Origin: Carnegiea gigantea
Taxonomy: Eukaryota > Streptophyta > Magnoliopsida > Caryophyllales > Cactaceae
Length of the DNA: 64,000 nucleotides
Direction: 5' to 3'
NCBI GenBank assembly: GCA_029747015.1
Contig: JAKOGI010000080.1
Location: forward strand, 213,501 to 277,500
The translations under genes and the position numbers were made by a program. Shown here in pieces: positions 61,601 through 64,000 of this stretch (position 1 is the stretch's first letter; each line of letters begins with the position of its first letter). The notes below the pieces were generated by a model that was not told the origin of the DNA, did not search any database, and worked only from the letters and a program-made list of their open reading frames with translations.

Positions 61601-63162
61601 CATGAGAAAAACAGGAGCGCCTATAAAAAAAATGCTGCAGTGCACACCAGAAATTATCTGCAAAAGGCTCAAATGAGAGATCAGGGAGATGCAATCCAAA
61701 GCTAAAAGATCTGAAGTCATTAAGAAAATACCATAAGCTGAGCTTCCACTTCTTCCAATGGTTACATCCTCATTTAGAGCTAATCTAATTTCAGGATTGC
61801 CACTAAGGTAACTCTTCATCTGAATCGTGCCATCAATTTCTGATGTCAAAATATATCCCTGTAAAGGCAGGATTGGCATTGAAATTTGAATCAACATGGC
61901 CAATGGAAAAGGCAAGCATAGACAGCCTTAAGCACTTGCAAGAACTTTGATGGCTTAATGTATGAAAATGTAAAAAGCATCGCAACTGATCATATCAGTG
62001 TGCTCTTTTCAACCTCTTAGTTTCTTGGTTGAGATAGTAATGACCGGGCCAAATCGCTTATCCCATAGCCCAACCTTCACAACATAAACAAATTCAAGTA
62101 TTCTAACAAGAGAAGTTAGCCACAAAAGCACAAGCTGGCAGGTCACCAACATTTCCTCAACCCCCCCCCCCCCCCAAAAAAAAAAAAACAGAAGGGGGAA
62201 CTCAGCATGCAGCTTAACTGTAGAAAAATGAAGCAGTCATAAGATGACGGTATATAAAAATTTGATTCAACTATAATGTACTTACACTGGAACTGAATGT
62301 GACGCTGATCTTCTCAATGATATCGATGAAGATTTCCTCTCTCTTCCTACCACCTGGTTCATTTGCCACCACAGATTTTGTCACAGCAGTCCCTGGCATT
62401 CTTTTTGTTCCTTGCTGCACCCATCCAAAAAGCAATGAGCCAAATAGAACTCATAAGCTTGCGATAAACAGACAGAATCTCTTCCCTTTTTTTTTTGGTG
62501 GGGAAAAGGGAGAAAGTGCAATTTGATTGAATCCATACCATGAAAATAGACGCAGGGCCAAGAGCAGGAAAGCGTGCAGCATCAACCACAATCGGTTCAT
62601 TGAATACATACGACTTCAACACTTCAGTGGAAGTTGTTTGCACATAACCAAAATCCTACAAAGGAAACATCAAATTCCGGGGAACATGACCCTGTGTATA
62701 CACTTAAGATCCCAAAATGAATTTTTCATGTCCAATGCACCCCAGCAAAATCAGGAGCCTTTATACACATGCAATCAGGTTTATGAATGCTGGCCAGATA
62801 CATGCACTTAGAAACTCGCAAATTGCAATAGCAGTTTAGCACTAAACTAACACATAAGAATAGATATTATGCATTCAGAAATTAACTGAAACATCATAAG
62901 GTGGAGTCCAAAAACAAAATAGTACCACCAATTGAACTTTTGATCAAGAGATACTTACAATGACTTCATCAAGAAGCTCATAAACAAGCACAAAATTTTT
63001 TCTAAGAGACTCTTCACTCAGTATCCCAAGATAGTCTTTAATAATACGGGCAATTCGTTGAAGAAGCTCCAGTATGAGGGAAGGTGACACATTGGCTCTT
63101 GTAGTTGCAACAAATAACAGTCCAACAACCTTCACATGGAAGTAATTAACCCCATCTACATT
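58664..63162 (-). CDS. AP4M: AP-4 complex subunit mu, 5' end off the window
   Basis: Eleven coding exons on the minus strand: 62959-63162, 62539-62655, 62286-62414, 61732-61858, 61492-61592, 61298-61402, 60319-60413, 59694-59781, 59513-59573, 59338-59411 and 58664-58762. All phases agree, giving 1,200 nt (399 aa plus stop). It opens at NVDGVNYFHVKVVGL, which is about residue 52 of the roughly 451-aa family protein, so the N-terminal exon(s) (MISQFFVLSQ-type) lie right of 64000. The longin-like half ends near VDAARFPALG. The mu-homology domain begins around EEIFIDIIEKISVTFSSSGY and continues through LVPPDGEFPVMNYRMTQEFK and KIVGGAEHTLRAKLTFSQ to NPYRWVRYVTQANSYVARI. AP-4 is a trans-Golgi adaptor; mu reads tyrosine sorting signals and in plants serves vacuolar sorting. 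Confidence 0.95.
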
Positions 63163-64000
63163 CTGTTGATCGGAACACAGATATGACTGATATTAGTGGA
63201 AAATATTTTATCACCATTGAAATCCAACATTTCTTTCAAAAGTAAATAAGAACATCAAGAAGCAAAAGACAGAAACACAAAGGTAAAATGGATCTTCACA
63301 AGAGTTACTTCACATCACAATCTACTTCGTCAAAGTAAATTGTAAATTGTAAATTATGAAGTCAAAACTTTGAAGGATGGCTTACCAAACGATTATGTTA
63401 TTATGTTTATTTCTTCATAGGGAGGACTTTCCGAGGAAATATAAACAACAGACTGCACAATTACAAGAAATCTACCAGTGAATCAAATTCTCTTTTGAGC
63501 AGCCTTTTGAAGCTGTTGAATGATTATCTCCATAAATTGTTAACCATAATAACCAAATGCCCGAAGGGCCAAAATCCATCCTATAGCAGGACACGAGGGG
63601 TCTAATTTAAGTAGTCTTAGCCCCCAAGAACTGAATTGCAAAGAGCCTGTTTCTTTTAGACCTTAGATTTGAAAGCATTGATTGCTTGTTATTCCGCACA
63701 TTTTGCTCAAGTCAACTATAATCCAAAGCTAAACAACTCGTTGAACGAAGCTTTTTTTCAAATGCTCAGAAGTAGGATTTTCAATAGGCTGCATTATTGC
63801 CTTCAAATTAAACTGTAGCTTGAGAGACAAATTGTTCACCAAATCACCAATTAAATGACCTCTGTGTGTTTTCACTTCACGACTATTATATTTCTTGTAT
63901 GAAGAGCCACCTAACAACAGTTATTGGATGTATCTACATACACGGAGTATTATATCTGACCCAAAAAGTTTGTACCAATTAACTAAAAAATTCTCCAGTC
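63163..64000 (-). other. AP4M upstream intron, continues off window
   Basis: An acceptor CAACAG at 63163-63168 ends this intron. No frame matching the expected mu N-terminus was found up to 64000, so the intron is at least 838 nt long. Confidence 0.6.

Noticed and set aside
63729..63917. Possible N-terminal exon of AP4M
   Set aside because: The translation does not resemble the conserved mu N-terminus, and no donor in the right phase joins it to the exon at 63162.

Overview
The window is nuclear DNA of a flowering plant, most likely a non-Brassicaceae eudicot. The evidence is spliced genes with GT-AG introns in AT-rich introns and spacers, plant-only families (AHL, AED3-type aspartic protease, DUF7870), a plant SIRE-type Copia retrotransposon, MITEs, and a nuclear tRNA-Arg(UCU). 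The species cannot be named from sequence alone.

Layout. 0.4-2.4 kb: three copies of a small MITE family. 3.5-5.2 kb (+): a DUF7870/SAM-methyltransferase-like gene preceded by a 37-codon upstream ORF that looks like a conserved-peptide uORF (CPuORF46/47 type). 6.5-7.9 kb (-): intronless AED3-like aspartic protease. 10.5-13.3 kb (-): four-exon universal stress protein gene whose third splice acceptor lies in an identical 294-bp tandem duplication. 14.6-19.0 kb: a two-unit tandem segmental duplication carrying an intact tRNA-Arg and a decayed copy. 22.3-29.0 kb (+): eleven-exon deubiquitinase UBP16-like gene, assembled in frame to 1,088 aa. 29-34.5 kb: minisatellite, SSRs and MITEs. 34.5-45.0 kb: a 10.4-kb decayed SIRE-type Copia element with matching LTRs, a 5-bp target duplication and an extra 3' ORF. 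45-52 kb: spacer with MITEs and an RNase H-like fragment. 52.7-53.7 kb (-): intronless AT-hook (AHL17-like) gene. 54-58.6 kb: spacer with a (G)33 run. 58.7 kb to the right edge (-): AP-4 mu subunit gene, with eleven coding exons present and the N-terminal part off the window.

The host genes do not form one pathway. From memory, two pairs match Arabidopsis neighbours: USP/AED3 (AT1G09740/AT1G09750) and UBP16/AP4M (AT4G24560/AT4G24550). The second pair is here split by about 30 kb holding the AHL gene and most of the transposons. Long stretches are decayed transposon or simple-sequence DNA with no supportable gene.

Most worth a second look: the upstream peptide ORF, the duplicated splice acceptor in the USP gene, the extra ORF in the Copia element, and a MITE-like family built on roughly 10-bp internal tandem arrays.
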